DNA of 64,000 nt from an uncultured bacterium (GCA_905215445.1 CAJMPZ010000003.1:1-64000); one strand, 5' to 3'. Positions 8,393-16,186 are shown, numbered from the stretch's first letter. Numbers and translations are program-made. The notes: generated from the sequence alone by a model not told the origin.

Positions 8393-9880
8393 CTAGAAAG
8401 CAATCTCCTTGGCCCACTTGTCTGTGTCGATCTCCATGAACTGCGAGCGAATGAAGTTCTTCTTGAGGTCGAACGGGACCGTGCAGTCGAAGATGGCCTT
8501 GCAGGCGATGCCGTGCTCGCGGATCGTGGGGTCGAACGCGGGGTCGTTGGACGGATCGAGCACGTGGCAGTGGCAACCGGGGATGGTGATGAGGTCCACG
8601 TCGGCCTGGAAGCGCGTGGTCATGGCCCACATCACGTCGCTCATATCGAAGATATCGACATCCTCGTCAACAAGGATGACGTGCTTGAGCTCGGAGAATG
8701 CCGAGAAGGCGAGCATGGCGGCGTTGCGCTGACGGCCCTCGTCATTTTTGCTCGACTTCTTGAACTGCATGATGGCAACGAACTTGCCGCCGCCGCAGGG
8801 GGCAGCGTGGACGTTGAGCAGGCGGCCCGGGATGGCGGTCTCGACCATCTTGTAGATGGATGCCTCGGTGGGGATGCCGGCCATGGACACGTGCTCGTGC
8901 GAGGGACCGATGCAGCTCTCCATGATGGGATTGACGCGCGTGGTGACGGCGGTGATCTTGATCACCGGGCAGACCTTGGCGCCACCGGTGTAGCCGGGGA
9001 ACTCGGGCATGGCGTAGCCGTGGCCGTTGACGTCCTCGTTGATGGTCTCGTCGTGCATGAGGTAGCCCTCGAGCACATACTCGGCATTGGCGATGCACTT
9101 CTGCGGAACGGTGACGCAGTCGGCAAGCTCGACGGCGTGGCCGCGCAGGGCGCCGGCGATCTGCAGCTCGTTAAAGCCGAGCGGCGTGGTGGGCGCCTCG
9201 AAGCCACAGCACATGTACACGGCGGGGTCCAGACCGATGGAGATGGAGATGGGCATGTCTTCGCCGCGCTGGCAGTACTCGTCAAAGAACGCGCCAAGGT
9301 GACGGCTGCCCGGAGTGATCCACATGGCGAGCTTGTCCTTGTCGACGCAGGAGAAGCGGTGGATGGTCACGTCGGACTGGGAGCCGTCGGGGCTCGTGCC
9401 ATAAGCGAGGCCCATGGTGATGTAGGGGCCGCCGTCGACGGGCGTGTTGGTGGGAGCGGGAACGATCTTGCGCAGGTCAAAGCCCTCGTCGGTCGCCTTG
9501 TACACGACCTCTTGGCAGTCGACGTGCGCACCCTCGGCGATCTGCTCGGGCGCGATCAGGTTCTCGAAGCGCTTGCCGATCTCGAGGCCCAGGTGCTCCT
9601 CGTCGAGGTCGAGCAGGGCGGCAACGCGCTTGCGGCTGGCAAGCATGCCGATGCAGACCTTGGCATCGTCAAAGCCCTTGACGTTGTTGAAGACCATCGC
9701 CGGGCCCTCTTTGGTCGGACGCATAACGGTGCCGCCGGCACCGACGCGACGATAGACGCCCGAGACCTCGGCGTCCGCGTCGACCTGGGTGTCGGTCTCG
9801 AGCAGCTGGCCCGGCATCTCGCGCAAAAAGTCGAGCGCGGAGCGCAGGTCGTGGATCTGGGAAGCATCGGTAGTGGACAT
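8393..9880 (-). CDS. UbiD family decarboxylase (prFMN-dependent)
   Basis: Non-oxidative reversible decarboxylase or carboxylase of about 495 residues, the length of the gallate, protocatechuate or vanillate type enzymes. The UbiD core is recognisable: DLRSALDFLREMPGQL at the N terminus, RFSCVDKDKLAMWITPGSRH, and the late IPGCHCHVLDPSNDP. AAAGGAG precedes ATG 9880; the longer frame to 9958 lacks a ribosome site. The gene lies between ubiX and an anion permease. The substrate is probably a hydroxylated aromatic or alpha,beta-unsaturated acid (inference). No small YclD-type subunit is seen next to it, but an LpdD-like domain is fused to another protein upstream. Confidence 0.93.
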   Translation of the reverse strand: MSTTDASQIHDLRSALDFLREMPGQLLETDTQVDADAEVSGVYRRVGAGGTVMRPTKEGPAMVFNNVKGFDDAKVCIGMLASRKRVAALLDLDEEHLGLEIGKRFENLIAPEQIAEGAHVDCQEVVYKATDEGFDLRKIVPAPTNTPVDGGPYITMGLAYGTSPDGSQSDVTIHRFSCVDKDKLAMWITPGSRHLGAFFDEYCQRGEDMPISISIGLDPAVYMCCGFEAPTTPLGFNELQIAGALRGHAVELADCVTVPQKCIANAEYVLEGYLMHDETINEDVNGHGYAMPEFPGYTGGAKVCPVIKITAVTTRVNPIMESCIGPSHEHVSMAGIPTEASIYKMVETAIPGRLLNVHAAPCGGGKFVAIMQFKKSSKNDEGRQRNAAMLAFSAFSELKHVILVDEDVDIFDMSDVMWAMTTRFQADVDLITIPGCHCHVLDPSNDPAFDPTIREHGIACKAIFDCTVPFDLKKNFIRSQFMEIDTDKWAKEIAF

Positions 9881-9902
9881 AGCATGCTCCTTTCGGGAGA
9901 GC

Positions 9903-9928
9903 GCCCGGCGGCGAGGATGCCGCCGGGC
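9903..9928 (-). other. Intercistronic GC-rich hairpin
   Basis: GCCCGGCGGC pairs perfectly with GCCGCCGGGC around a 6-base loop, between the permease stop and the ubiD start. No T run follows, so it is more likely a processing or stability element between the two genes than a terminator. The rest of 9929-10023 shows nothing recognisable. Confidence 0.6.
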
Positions 9929-10023
9929 TGGGTAACGTAGTGGGGCCGCGGCGCTCATAGATGGGACGCTCGGCCACTCGCAGTTCGAGCACTCGGCTGC
10001 TTACAGCCCAAGCGCTCGACCGC

Positions 10024-11481
10024 TTACATCAGGCCAAAGAGGTGGAACCAGGCGGCCTCGACCAGCACGACGATAAAGACGACCACAGTGAGGGGAATGC
10101 CCATGCGCATAGCCTCTTTGGAGGTGTAGCCGCCGGCGTCCTTGCCTTCGCCGATAAGGATCGGCAGGTTATGGAACGGCAGGATGTAGTGGATGTTGAT
10201 GGACGTGAAGACGATGAGCGCCACGGCGAGCGGGCTCACGCTGGAGCCGGCCGCGAAGCTGATGAACGCCGGCACGCACACGCCGAGCACGGCCATGACC
10301 GAGCCCATGAACATATGGATAACCATGGAGAGCGCGGCGACAAGCAGGGCGAACAGGAAGATGTTCTCGGGCACGGAGCTGGGGAGCACGACATCGGCGA
10401 TCCAGGCGTTCATACCGGTGGCACCGCCCACGGAACCCACGGCCATGGCGGCCGTCAGGAACATGAGGGACTTGATGTCGACGGCGTTCCAGCTGGCGGG
10501 GGTGAGGACCTCGCCGATGATGGGCATGGCGAGGCAGACGCCGATGGCCAGGGTGACCCAGCCGATGTAATCGCCCGAGACGGTGAGCCACAGCGCGATG
10601 GCGATGACAAGCCACACGATGGTGCGAATCTCCTTGACGGAGAGCTTGCCGAGCGCGGCCTGCTTGGCCACGATCTGCTCGCGATCGTAGACGAGCTCCT
10701 TGCTGGGCTTAAAGAGGAAGAGGCCCAGGAACAGGGTGCACAGCAGCGCGACCAGCATAGGCACGCTCATGTACAGGAACCAGTCGACAAAGGACGGGCT
10801 CATGCCGCCGGCCTCGGCGCTGTACTGCGCAACGAGCGGGTTGAGCGTGGAGTCGCCTGTCAGGAAGAACATGGAGCCGGGGGCAGCAGCGGCAAACACA
10901 AGGAAGCCGAGCTTGCCGCGGTCGTCGTCACCGTAGCCGGCGGACTCGGCGATGACCGAGACAACGGCGAGGATGAGGAAGGCACGGGGGAACGGATGCG
11001 GAATGAGTAGCGACAGCACAAAGGTGAGCGCGAAAATCGAGATGATGAGCGACTTGGCATCGCGCACGAACTTGAGCATGAACGCATAGGCGATACGCTC
11101 GCCCAGGCCCGACTCCTTGACCGCGCTGGCGATGAGGTAGGCGCCGATGACGAGCCACATGGTGGCTTTGGTCCACGAGCTAAACGTGGAGGCGACCGTC
11201 GCCGAGATGCTCGCGGCGCCCGTGTCGTCCACGCACACCTTGAACAGAACAAGCAGCGCGCAGTAGAGCAGGCCCACAAAGCCCGGCTGTGCCACGCCAC
11301 ATGCCCAGAACACCACCGTGGCGAGCGTCAGCGCCAGACAGGTCTGACCGCCGACCGTGAGCTCGACCGTCGAGCTCAGCTCCGCCAAAGGAAGAAACTT
11401 CACCAGCAAAAAGACAACGATACCCAGCACAAAGCCAATTTCGCGCTTGGTGATCTTAAACGCCTTCTTTTCCGCTTCCAT
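10024..11481 (-). CDS. DASS/SLC13-type anion:Na+ symporter
   Basis: Polytopic membrane protein of about 485 residues with 11-13 hydrophobic segments. It carries DASS/ArsB-superfamily features such as GAYLIASAVKESGLGERIAY, TGDSTLNPLVAQYS and the C-terminal NIHYILPFHNLPILIGEG. It would import a di- or tricarboxylate or an aromatic acid with sodium. AGGTGGGGAG lies upstream of ATG 11481. The ubiD and ubiX genes follow on the same strand, so it most likely brings in the acid that UbiD decarboxylates or exchanges it for the product (inference). A shared dyad and a leader terminator lie upstream. Confidence 0.86.
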   Translation of the reverse strand: MEAEKKAFKITKREIGFVLGIVVFLLVKFLPLAELSSTVELTVGGQTCLALTLATVVFWACGVAQPGFVGLLYCALLVLFKVCVDDTGAASISATVASTFSSWTKATMWLVIGAYLIASAVKESGLGERIAYAFMLKFVRDAKSLIISIFALTFVLSLLIPHPFPRAFLILAVVSVIAESAGYGDDDRGKLGFLVFAAAAPGSMFFLTGDSTLNPLVAQYSAEAGGMSPSFVDWFLYMSVPMLVALLCTLFLGLFLFKPSKELVYDREQIVAKQAALGKLSVKEIRTIVWLVIAIALWLTVSGDYIGWVTLAIGVCLAMPIIGEVLTPASWNAVDIKSLMFLTAAMAVGSVGGATGMNAWIADVVLPSSVPENIFLFALLVAALSMVIHMFMGSVMAVLGVCVPAFISFAAGSSVSPLAVALIVFTSINIHYILPFHNLPILIGEGKDAGGYTSKEAMRMGIPLTVVVFIVVLVEAAWFHLFGLM

Positions 11482-11537
11482 CTCCCCACCTTTCTTGTTG
11501 GGGGCGCTCCGGATTCGCAGCCACGTTGCCACTTAAA

Positions 11538-11565
11538 AAGGGGCGCCCGTTATCGGACACCCCTT
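11538..11565 (-). terminator. Terminator-like hairpin in the permease leader
   Basis: On the minus strand GGGGTGTCCG pairs with CGGGCGCCCC (with two G-U pairs) around ATAA, and TTTTT follows directly. It lies 57-84 bases upstream of the permease start and downstream of the dyad at 11574-11592, so it could end transcripts from the fusion gene or act as an attenuator. Confidence 0.7.
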
Positions 11566-11573
11566 ACGTTGCG

Positions 11574-11592
11574 CTGTGTTGTGGCAATACAG
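11574..11592. promoter_or_regulatory. Predicted operator, CTGTGT-N7-ATACAG, at the permease promoter
   Basis: Inverted repeat with a 7-base centre. On the minus strand it begins inside TTGACTGTAT, so it overlaps a possible -35 TTGACT. The same half-sites and spacing occur at 12712-12734 before the fusion gene. Position inside a -35/-10 spacer is typical of MerR-family promoters, and a MerR gene closes the cluster. The -10 is weak by eye. Confidence 0.55.
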
Positions 11593-11631
11593 TCAAGCGG
11601 GATTTTTGGATGAGAAGCGATCCTCTGGACA

Positions 11632-11699
11632 AAAAGCGTCACAACATTCGACGCTTTTCCTCGTTTTCGAGATTTTCATCAAATGTTGTGACGGTTTGG
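11632..11699. repeat. Repeat element with alternative hairpins (copy 2)
   Basis: Near-identical to 6708-6775; the main visible change is CAAATG for CGAATG, which puts one mismatch into the long stem. On the minus strand the structure is followed by CTTTTTG. A CAAAGGGAC-type half palindrome (11706-11727) lies between it and the stop of the fusion gene, the same order as in copy 1. It could serve as the terminator of the fusion gene. Confidence 0.75.
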
Positions 11700-11723
11700 A
11701 TGTGGCAAAGGGACTGTCTTTTT

Positions 11724-12671
11724 TCACATAGCGAGGGCTGCGCGGATGGAGGGGACCTCCAGAGCCTCGCGGAGCCAGGGGGCCAGCTGCTCGGGGTGAC
11801 CCTGCAGGTAGCCTTTAAGCTCGGACGGGGCCACGCGGCGCACTTCCGAGATCTCCTCTTGGTTGATATGCAGCTCACCCGGCTCAACATGGGCAAGGTA
11901 GACCTCGCACCACTCGCACTCGCAGCGGTCGTCGCCGTGGTCCTCGCGATACACCACGTGACCGAGGTGCTTGAGCTGGTCGGGCTCGCGCGTAATGCCG
12001 AGCTCTTCGTTGATGCGGCGCGCCGTGGCGGCGGCGACGTCCTCGCCCGGCAGCGGATGCCCCGCGCAAGCATCCGCCAGCACCCCGCCCCACAGGCGCT
12101 TGAGCGGGCTGCGACGGCAGAGCAGCAGGCGCGCGTCCTCGCCCTGGCCCTCGACCAGCAGCGTCAGAAATGCCTGATGCAGGACACCATCGCCGGCATG
12201 GGCCTCAATGCGATCGACGGGGCCAAGTGCCTCGCCGGTCGCGGCATCAACCGCCACGACCTCGGCGCCCGCGCCGCCCTCATCCCAGCCGGCGCGCAAG
12301 ATGCGGGCCGCGGCGTCTTCGAGTGCGGCGATGAGCTCCTTGGTGGTAGTGAGCACGCGCTGCAGGTCATCCGCGGTCGCGTGCTCGACATGAAAGCCCG
12401 TGCTTGCAACTACCGGCACGCCAAAGCGCGTGGCCAGCGCCGCCGCGATATCGTGCGCCGGGATCTCGTCTCGATGGCACGGAACGGCCAGGATGCTCAC
12501 CGTCGCCGTACGGCCGGGCTCGGGGCGCGGAATGGCCTGCGCCGTGGCGCCCAGGTGTGCGAACTCCGGCGAGCAGGCGTACACCGCCATGCCTCGCGGC
12601 GTCACCGTCAGCTGGGCCTCGAGCGCAAACTTGCCCTCGCCCACCGCAACCTTTGTCGTATGCATACCCAT
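11724..12671 (-). CDS. LpdD-like prFMN chaperone fused to an IPP-isomerase-like Nudix domain
   Basis: About 315 residues in two parts. Residues 1-120 resemble the LpdD-type prenylated-flavin chaperone domain, with HLGATAQAIPRP, ILAVPCHRDEIPAHDI and GFHVEHATADDL. Residues 160-315 resemble type I isopentenyl-diphosphate isomerase: LHQAF, LLLCRRSPLKRLWGG, ACAGHPLPGE, RRINEELGI and the acidic metal pair in ECEWCEVYLA. In the E. coli enzyme the catalytic Cys directly precedes GHP; here that position is Ala and a Cys lies one residue earlier. The fusion could supply or hydrolyse dimethylallyl diphosphate for UbiX and handle its product (inference). GGAG lies 5 bases before ATG 12671; a second ATG follows at 12665. 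Nudix part confident, LpdD call moderate. Confidence 0.75.
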   Translation of the reverse strand: MGMHTTKVAVGEGKFALEAQLTVTPRGMAVYACSPEFAHLGATAQAIPRPEPGRTATVSILAVPCHRDEIPAHDIAAALATRFGVPVVASTGFHVEHATADDLQRVLTTTKELIAALEDAAARILRAGWDEGGAGAEVVAVDAATGEALGPVDRIEAHAGDGVLHQAFLTLLVEGQGEDARLLLCRRSPLKRLWGGVLADACAGHPLPGEDVAAATARRINEELGITREPDQLKHLGHVVYREDHGDDRCECEWCEVYLAHVEPGELHINQEEISEVRRVAPSELKGYLQGHPEQLAPWLREALEVPSIRAALAM

Positions 12672-12711
12672 GGGATCTCCTGTCGCCCGCAATGTACCTG
12701 AGACCATCTTC

Positions 12712-12734
12712 GCCTGTATTGCGACTATACAGGC
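12712..12734. promoter_or_regulatory. Predicted operator, GCCTGTAT-N7-ATACAGGC, between divergent genes
   Basis: Perfect 8-base inverted repeat with a 7-base centre, 41 bases upstream of the fusion gene and about 100 bases upstream of the MFS gene on the other strand. On the minus strand it overlaps TTGCCT, a possible -35. Its half-sites and spacer length match the dyad at 11574-11592 before the permease. Confidence 0.6.
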
Positions 12735-12832
12735 AAGCACAGCCTGCGACAAAGGGGGCAGGCACCTGACACATTCTGTTAGAGTTGCAGGGATTGAATC
12801 CCGCTTATTCATGCGACATTGGAGTGACAACC

Positions 12833-14068
12833 TTGACCGCCGCAACCACGTCTAAAAGTAAGTCAACCGCCGCCGCGCTCTCCCCCGCGCGCACCAAGCT
12901 CTGCCTGGCGCTGCTCGTGCTGTTGGGATTCTCGCTCGGCTGCTCAGAGTTCGTGGTCATCGGCATCGAAAGCGACTTGGCAACGGAACTCGGCATATCA
13001 CTTGCCACTGCAGGCCAGCTCATCAGCGTGTTCGCGCTCGTCTACGCCATCGCTACGCCGGCGCTTGCGCTCAGCACGGGGCGATTCCGCCGCTACCAGC
13101 TGCTCGTGTGCTACAGCATCGTCTTTGTACTCGGCAACCTGGTCATGGCGTTGGCGCCCAACTTCCAGGTGCTGTTTATCTCGCGCATTGTCCTGGGCTC
13201 TGTCTCGGGCGCGCTGCTCGCCGTGGGCGTGACGTACATCCCAGAGCTGCTGTCCCCGCAGCAAACTTCGCTTGCCATCTCGGTGGTATATGGTGCGTTT
13301 TCCGTGGCAATGGTCTTTGTCACTTCGATCGGCAAGTTTGTGGCCGACACGCTCGATTGGCACGTGGCCATGTACGGTACGCTGACCTTTGCCGTTTTGA
13401 TCTGCGGAGCGCTCGTGGCGTTTATGCCGCGCGCCGGACAGACCGACGAACCCGCTACCTTCCGCGAGCAGGCGGGTCTGCTACGCGAACCGAGCATCAT
13501 CACCGGCATGCTTATCTTTTTGTTTGGAGTGGGCTCGGTCTATGTATTCTACGGCTACGTTACGCCTTATCTTGAGCAGGTGCTGGGTATGGGCACTGTT
13601 CAGGCGAGCACCACGCTTATGGCCTACGGCGTGTTCTGCCTGATCTCAAACATCCTGGGCGGATGGATCGATGCGCGCTTTGGCATGAAGGCGCTGCTTG
13701 TGACGTTTGTGCTGCAGGCTGCGGCGTTACTCGGGCTGTTTGCCGTGGGCAGCACCATGCCGCTCGCGCTGGTCTTTGTCTTTAGCTTGGCGCTGCTCAT
13801 GTACCTATTCTCGGTCTCGTGCATCACACACTTTATGGACGTGGCACGCAGCCGCCATCCCAAGTCAATGGTACTCGCAAGTTCGGTTGAGCCCATGGCA
13901 TTTAACGTCGGCATTTCGTTTGGCACCGCAGTGGGCGGCGCCGTGGTAAGCGGAGTTGGCATTGCCTACGTGGGCGCCGTGGGCGCCGCGTTCTCGCTTG
14001 TGGCCTGGGCACTCACGCTGGTGACGATTAAGTTGGCTCGCTGGGAGCGCAAGCGGGCGAGGGCGTAA
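12833..14068 (+). CDS. MFS transporter (AraJ/DHA1-like)
   Basis: Predicted 12-helix proton-driven carrier of about 411 residues. The pattern GCSEFVVIGIESDLATELGI with a following AGQLISVFALVYAI is typical of the AraJ/NepI-like drug or sugar-efflux group. The start is a TTG at 12833 with GGAG eight bases upstream; a TTG at 12785 is in frame but has no ribosome site. It is divergent from the LpdD-Nudix fusion gene and shares the interval holding the 12712-12734 dyad, so it may export a product of the decarboxylase pathway (inference). It could equally be an unrelated exporter. Confidence 0.85.
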   Translation: MTAATTSKSKSTAAALSPARTKLCLALLVLLGFSLGCSEFVVIGIESDLATELGISLATAGQLISVFALVYAIATPALALSTGRFRRYQLLVCYSIVFVLGNLVMALAPNFQVLFISRIVLGSVSGALLAVGVTYIPELLSPQQTSLAISVVYGAFSVAMVFVTSIGKFVADTLDWHVAMYGTLTFAVLICGALVAFMPRAGQTDEPATFREQAGLLREPSIITGMLIFLFGVGSVYVFYGYVTPYLEQVLGMGTVQASTTLMAYGVFCLISNILGGWIDARFGMKALLVTFVLQAAALLGLFAVGSTMPLALVFVFSLALLMYLFSVSCITHFMDVARSRHPKSMVLASSVEPMAFNVGISFGTAVGGAVVSGVGIAYVGAVGAAFSLVAWALTLVTIKLARWERKRARA

Positions 14069-14119
14069 GCGCAGATGCGATACTCGAGCTCGATGATGGC
14101 GATCGAAAGGAAACCGCAT

Positions 14120-14565
14120 ATGCAACGTGTACTGTTTATCTGCCATGGGAACATCTGCCGCTCGACGATGGCTGAGTCAGTGCTTACCGAGCTCGTGCGC
14201 CGCGCTGGGCGCGAGGGCGAGTTTGCCATTGATTCCGCTGCGACGTCGACGAGGAGATTGGCAACCCGCCGCATCATGGCACTGTTGCCAAGCTGCGCGA
14301 GGTCGGGATTCCCGTCGTTGCCCACCGCGCGCGCCAGGTGCGTCGCGCGGAGTATGGCGACTGGGATCACATTGTCTATATGGATGCTGAGAACGCGCGC
14401 GGCCTGCGTCGCATCTTTGGCGACGACCCCGACGACAAGATTACGCGCTTGCTCGATTGGACCGAGCGCCCCGGCGACGTGGCCGATCCCTGGTACACCG
14501 GCAACTTCGATGCCACCTACCGCGACGTGCTCGACGGTTGCACTGCTATGCTCGAGCAGCTGTAA
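14120..14565 (+). pseudogene. Low-molecular-weight protein tyrosine phosphatase, frameshifted
   Basis: The N-terminal part carries the phosphatase loop VLFICHGNICRSTMAES (Cys-X5-Arg) in one frame. After DSAATST, near 14248-14251, the frame must move by one base to continue with EEIGNPPHHGTVAKLREVGI and end with the catalytic-Asp region DPWYTGNF. A single missing base, most simply a G before GAGGAG, explains this; restored, the protein would be 148 residues, the normal family length. AAAGGA precedes ATG 14120. It could be a real inactivation, a reversible slip or a sequencing error. It follows the MFS gene by about 50 bases. Confidence 0.8.
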
Positions 14566-14567
14566 TC

Positions 14568-14613
14568 GATGAAATGCAGAGTTTTTAGAGCCACAAATCG
14601 GATGAAATGCAGA
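14568..14613. repeat. Direct repeat GATGAAATGCAGA
   Basis: The 13-base sequence occurs at 14568-14580 and again at 14601-14613, 33 bases apart, immediately after the phosphatase stop. Its role is unknown. No gene is supported in 14566-14821. Confidence 0.6.
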
Positions 14614-14697
14614 AATTTGACCTTACTCGCGCACAGAACAACGACGACAACGCCTAAGCGTAGGCATAAGCGAAGTCGGAATTCCCATATACAAATC

Positions 14698-14819
14698 GAG
14701 CGTGGTTTTTCTCCCGCATATAAATCGAGCGTGGATTTTCTCCCACTTTGAGCGTTCAAGTGCGCTCTAAACGGGAGAAAATCCACGCTCATTTTCTCGG
14801 CGGGAGATAATCCACGCTC
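14698..14819. repeat. Four-copy inverted repeat GAGCGTGGATTTTCTCCC
   Basis: Two forward copies (14698-14715 with one change, 14727-14744) face two reverse copies (14773-14790 and 14802-14819 with one change). The inner pair can form an 18-bp stem with a 28-base loop that itself holds GAGCG/CGCTC. It lies between the frameshifted phosphatase and the 3' end of the TIGR04076-like gene, and could end transcription from both sides. Confidence 0.75.
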
Positions 14820-14821
14820 AA

Positions 14822-15151
14822 CTACTCGTCGACGATCTCGGCAAGCCAAACGTTCAACGTATCGACCTCGGGGCAGCAGAACTTTGCCGTACCGGGCTCG
14901 TTGCCGGGCACGGTTCCGCCATAGCGCAGGATATCGATATAGGGAAAGCCCACGTGGCAGGCCATGGCGCACATCTTGCCGCGGTCTCGATCAAAGTCAA
15001 AGACATCGCCCGGCTTGTGCCCGTGATGGCAGCGGCACGTCCCCAGCTGGTCCACGCAGCTCACGCGGATACGCGGACGCTTGCCACGCGGCGCGCCGAG
15101 CGGTCTGTTCTCGCCCGCAGGCTTGACGCCGCCCTCACCAGCATTACTCAT
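14822..15151 (-). CDS. TIGR04076-like small Cys-rich protein
   Basis: A 109-residue protein with the pattern of the TIGR04076 family: a CxCHHGHKPGDVF stretch, then MCAMACHVGFPYIDILRYGG, then FCCPEVD near the end. The conserved Cys and His residues suggest metal binding; the function is not known. ATG 15151 lies inside the 3' end of the kinase gene (8-base overlap), so it is probably translated by coupling; its own ribosome site is weak. Co-transcription with the vitamin-B6-type kinase is likely. Confidence 0.75.
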   Translation of the reverse strand: MSNAGEGGVKPAGENRPLGAPRGKRPRIRVSCVDQLGTCRCHHGHKPGDVFDFDRDRGKMCAMACHVGFPYIDILRYGGTVPGNEPGTAKFCCPEVDTLNVWLAEIVDE

Positions 15152-15968
15152 GGTCAATCACATCCAGGCAGGCCTCGATGGGAAGGCCGGCCGACTTGTC
15201 CTCTTGGTCGGCATTGCGCTCGATAAGCTCAGCCACCACACGCATGGCATCGGACGTCGCGCGCTGCAGACTCCAACCTGCCATAACGCGGCCGACGAGC
15301 ACCGCCGAAAACGTGTCGCCCGTGCCCGGGAAATAGACCGGAATGAGCTCAAAGGGAATCGTGAAGTACTCCCCCGCCACATGGTCGTAACCGATAACCG
15401 CGTTCGTGCCATTGACCACGGCGCTCGTAATGACTACCGACTTGGCACCCAGCTCGCGCACGGCGTCCACAAGGGCGCGGGCCTCATCGGGCGTGATCTG
15501 CTCTGCAATAGGCGCATCGGTGAGCAGACAGGCCTCGGTGTAGTTGGGCACCGCGTAGTCTGCGCACTCCAGCAGGTGCTGCATAAGGCCAATCGTGGAC
15601 TCGGGCACACCGGCATAGAGCTTGCCGTTGTCGCCCATGATGGGGTCGACGAACACCTTGGTGCCCTTTTGCGCGCGACGGTGGCAGAAGTCCGAAATAA
15701 TGCGCGTCTCTTCCTCGGTCACGATAAAGCCGGTCGAGATGGCGTCGAACTCAAAGCCGAGCTCCTCCCAGATAGCGAGGCTTTGGCGCACGTACTCAGT
15801 GGTGTCGTGGATGTAGAACTTGGGGTAGTTGAGCGTGTCGGAAACGAGCGCCGTCGGCAGGTTGTGAATGCGATAGCCCATGTGCGACAGCACCGGCAGC
15901 ATGGCAGAAAGCGCGACCTTGCCGTAGCCGCACATATCGTTGATCAGCAGCAGCTGAGTGTTCTTCAT
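15144..15968 (-). CDS. Pyridoxamine/pyridoxal kinase family protein (PdxY-like)
   Basis: Ribokinase-fold kinase of about 274 residues predicted to phosphorylate pyridoxal or pyridoxamine in B6 salvage. Visible are the substrate region NDMCGYGKVALSAMLPVL, the VDPIMGDNGKLY motif, VPNYTEACLLT, and the anion-hole and catalytic-Asp motif FPGTGDTFSAVL. GGGAGA precedes ATG 15968; the longer frame to 16064 has no ribosome site. Hydroxymethylpyrimidine kinases are related, but the motif set fits PdxY better. Confidence 0.88.
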   Translation of the reverse strand: MKNTQLLLINDMCGYGKVALSAMLPVLSHMGYRIHNLPTALVSDTLNYPKFYIHDTTEYVRQSLAIWEELGFEFDAISTGFIVTEEETRIISDFCHRRAQKGTKVFVDPIMGDNGKLYAGVPESTIGLMQHLLECADYAVPNYTEACLLTDAPIAEQITPDEARALVDAVRELGAKSVVITSAVVNGTNAVIGYDHVAGEYFTIPFELIPVYFPGTGDTFSAVLVGRVMAGWSLQRATSDAMRVVAELIERNADQEDKSAGLPIEACLDVIDHE

Positions 15969-16186
15969 GAGGGTCTCCCTTGTTTCGGGTGCGGCGCGGC
16001 AGCGCCACAGTGCGACTAAGTGTAGCGCAGCGCAACTAAGTCTTATCCTCGGATGTAAGACCAAGTTTGGACGCTATTTTGTTCTTAGATTTTTTCTGAC
16101 GCCTCTAATTCCAGAAGCTTGGCCTTAGAAGTCTTTTCGCATGGGGCAAAGCCGCCTGTCCCCCCGCACCAAAACTAAATCAATTC

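Noticed and set aside
8513..9940. Plus-strand frame of 475 codons opposite ubiD
   Set aside because: Antisense shadow of a clear UbiD gene; its Gly/Val/Asp-rich translation has no recognisable domain.
12785..12832. Upstream TTG start for the MFS gene
   Set aside because: No ribosome site; the TTG at 12833 has GGAG eight bases upstream.
14517..14972. Minus-strand frame across the four-copy inverted repeat
   Set aside because: It runs through inverted repeats and the 3' end of the TIGR04076-like gene and has no domain or ribosome site.
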